From Luteimonas deserti (GTDB lineage Bacteria; Pseudomonadota; Gammaproteobacteria; Xanthomonadales; Xanthomonadaceae), in NCBI RefSeq assembly GCF_013425765.1, contig NZ_JACCJZ010000013.1, positions 124,001-188,000 of the forward strand: a DNA stretch of 64,000 nt, read 5' to 3'. Shown here piece by piece: positions 62,634 to 64,000 of this stretch. The translations under genes and the position numbers were made by a program. Position 1 is the stretch's first letter; every line of letters begins with the position of its first letter. Below the pieces are notes generated by a model. It saw only the letters and a list, made by a program, of their open reading frames with translations. It was not told the DNA's origin and searched no databases.

Positions 62634-64000
62634 TCACCAGCGCAGCGGGCGGCGTGCGATCGCCGCGGCCAGTCGCGCGTGGAGGCGCTCGGCGTCGGAC
62701 AGCGGCAGCAAGCGCAGCCGGAGCTGCGGGGCCAGCGCGCCGGCGCCGGCCGTGTCGAGCCACACCGAGGCCATGCCGAAGCCGCGATCCAGCGGCGACT
62801 GGCGCAGTTCCACCGCCTGCAGCTTGCCGATTTCGGCCAGCCGCCAGTGCCGGCTCCACCAGCCTTCGCGCACCGCGACGAGGGCATCGTCGATCGCGTA
62901 ACCGGCACGCGCGGCGTGGCGGCGGGCGACGAACCCCGACCACGGCAGCCACAGCAGGCCGAGCGCGCCCCACCACTGGAAGAACCACGCGAGCACTCCG
63001 CACAGCACCGCGGTCAGCAGCGCGTCGCCGAGCAGCAGCCGCAGCCACGCGCGTGGATGCAGCGGGCGCCATTCGGCCGGTGGCCAGGCGGGCAGTACGG
63101 CGATGTCGCGCAGGATCGCGTCGCAGGTATCGGGCGGGGCGATCGGGGCCAACGCGTCCAGGCCACGTTGGCCGTTCGCGTTGCCCTGGCCGTCGCCGGC
63201 GCGTGCGCTGGCAGTGTCGATCTCCAGCGTGCGCCGCGCGAAGAGGCGATGCAGCACGCTCTCGCGCAGCGTCCAGGCCTGGATGCGCCGCCGCGGCACA
63301 CTGCTGCGCGACCGGCTCAGCAGGCCGCGTTCGACGGTCAGGCGGCGACCCTGCCGCTGCAGGCGGAAGCCGTGGTAGCGGACCAGGGCGAGCAGCACGG
63401 AAAACGCACGGATCAGAGCCAGCGCCACAGCCACGAAGGCCGCGAGCACCATGCCCTTGGCGAGCCAGGTCGTGGCGAAGCCGCTCGCATAGCCGAACGC
63501 CTCCCGGCCGCCTTCGAACAGCCAGCGGCCCATCGTACGTTCGGGCAGCACCTGGAACGACAGCGCCACGGCGCCGGCGACGACGATCATGCCGCGGTTG
63601 GAGATCAGCCCCAGCTTGACGACTTCGATGGTCGACAGCGCCAGCAACGTGGTGCCGGCCGGGGCCGGGGGTGCCGCGCCGTCGGCGGCGGCCGTCGCCG
63701 GCGCGCTGCCGCGATCGCGGATCAGCTGTTCCAGCGCCAGCGCCTCGGGCAGCCGGAGGACGCGCATCTCCGCTTCGGGCTTGGTGCCGCCGGCCGATTC
63801 CAGCCGCACCTCGGCCACGCCGATCAGCCGGTGCAGCAGCGATTGATGGATCGCCACGTTGTGGATGCGCGAGTACGGAATCTGCCGCACGCTGCGCTCG
63901 AGCAGGCCGCTGCGCACGATCAGGCGATCGTCGGCGATGCGGTAGCGGAACGTCAGGTACTGCCAGATCGAGACCACTACCAGGGCGCCGACGCCGAGCA
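62634..64000 (-). CDS. Bacterial PH-domain (YdbT-like) membrane protein (5' end cut)
   Basis: At least 455 residues of a membrane protein with repeated bacterial PH (bPH_2) domains of the YdbS/YdbT type. Segments such as WQYLTFRYRIADDRLIVRSG, RQIPYSRIHNVAIHQ, LVRYHGFRLQRQGRRLTVE and RRRIQAWTLRESVLHRLFAR are successive PH copies. They are separated by hydrophobic pairs (about the middle and near the C terminus). The frame stays open to base 64000 through a hydrophobic LGVGALVVVSIW, so the start is beyond the window. A GTG at 63977 sits inside this helix and is not a likely start. The function is unknown. Confidence 0.85.
   Translation of the reverse strand, partial: LGVGALVVVSIWQYLTFRYRIADDRLIVRSGLLERSVRQIPYSRIHNVAIHQSLLHRLIGVAEVRLESAGGTKPEAEMRVLRLPEALALEQLIRDRGSAPATAAADGAAPPAPAGTTLLALSTIEVVKLGLISNRGMIVVAGAVALSFQVLPERTMGRWLFEGGREAFGYASGFATTWLAKGMVLAAFVAVALALIRAFSVLLALVRYHGFRLQRQGRRLTVERGLLSRSRSSVPRRRIQAWTLRESVLHRLFARRTLEIDTASARAGDGQGNANGQRGLDALAPIAPPDTCDAILRDIAVLPAWPPAEWRPLHPRAWLRLLLGDALLTAVLCGVLAWFFQWWGALGLLWLPWSGFVARRHAARAGYAIDDALVAVREGWWSRHWRLAEIGKLQAVELRQSPLDRGFGMASVWLDTAGAGALAPQLRLRLLPLSDAERLHARLAAAIARRPLRW

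Overview
The window comes from a high-GC gammaproteobacterium of the Xanthomonadaceae, most likely near Lysobacter or Luteimonas. The evidence is the strong G/C third-position bias, the large TonB-dependent receptors of the Xanthomonas/Caulobacter type, the lysM-dprA-smg-topA-tsaC and def-fmt-rsmB blocks, the DUF4124 genes and the GYF_2-domain genes. The genus is an inference; no rRNA gene is present. Both ends cut a gene: sppA at the left and a bacterial PH-domain membrane protein at the right.

About 1.8-35.1 kb is a pectin utilisation locus. kdgK (-) diverges from two paralogous TonB-dependent receptors (+), which are followed by a coupled pectin methylesterase, a PL10-type pectate lyase and a 1275-residue LamG protein of unknown function. 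A converging minus-strand operon (20.5-15.9 kb) encodes two esterases, a GH43 lipoprotein and a CE12 acetylesterase. A plus-strand operon (20.6-24.3 kb) encodes a hydratase/fumarylacetoacetase-fold enzyme and a complete TRAP transporter (DctP, DctQ, DctM). After a repeat-rich gap come a sugar MFS importer coupled to a two-domain methylglyoxal synthase (-), then a second GH43, a LacI-type regulator, kduI, kduD, an RpiB-like protein and a CE12-cupin fusion (+). The inferred route is: extracellular de-esterification and depolymerisation, outer-membrane import by the receptors, periplasmic trimming, inner-membrane import by TRAP/MFS, then KduI, KduD and KdgK to 2-keto-3-deoxy-6-phosphogluconate. 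No KDPG aldolase and no recognisable unsaturated-galacturonyl hydrolase or oligogalacturonate lyase is in the window.

Five intergenic regions of this locus share the octamer TGACACCG with a degenerate partner half. A perfect form of the site recurs inside codons 9-13 of both receptor genes. This points to one LacI-type regulon, probably served by the regulator at 30.0 kb.

About 35.9-39.0 kb holds a zinc-ribbon short-chain dehydrogenase, a small lipoprotein, a second short-chain dehydrogenase and an isoprenylcysteine methyltransferase-like protein. About 39.0-46.6 kb (-) holds two DUF4124 proteins, gltD and gltB. A frameshifted FAD oxidoreductase follows at 46.9-47.8 kb. From 48.2 to 56.3 kb (-) lie tsaC, topA, an RDD protein and a pilin-like protein that each carry a GYF_2 domain, smg, dprA and a LysM protein. 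These diverge from def, fmt and rsmB (+). The right end has three family-2 glycosyltransferases.

Non-genic structure includes a ~0.75 kb compound inverted repeat with hexanucleotide arrays (24.4-25.2 kb), three degenerate ~184-bp tandem repeats (60.2-60.75 kb), REP-like palindromes and several intrinsic terminators. No tRNA, rRNA, CRISPR array, transposase or integrase was seen.
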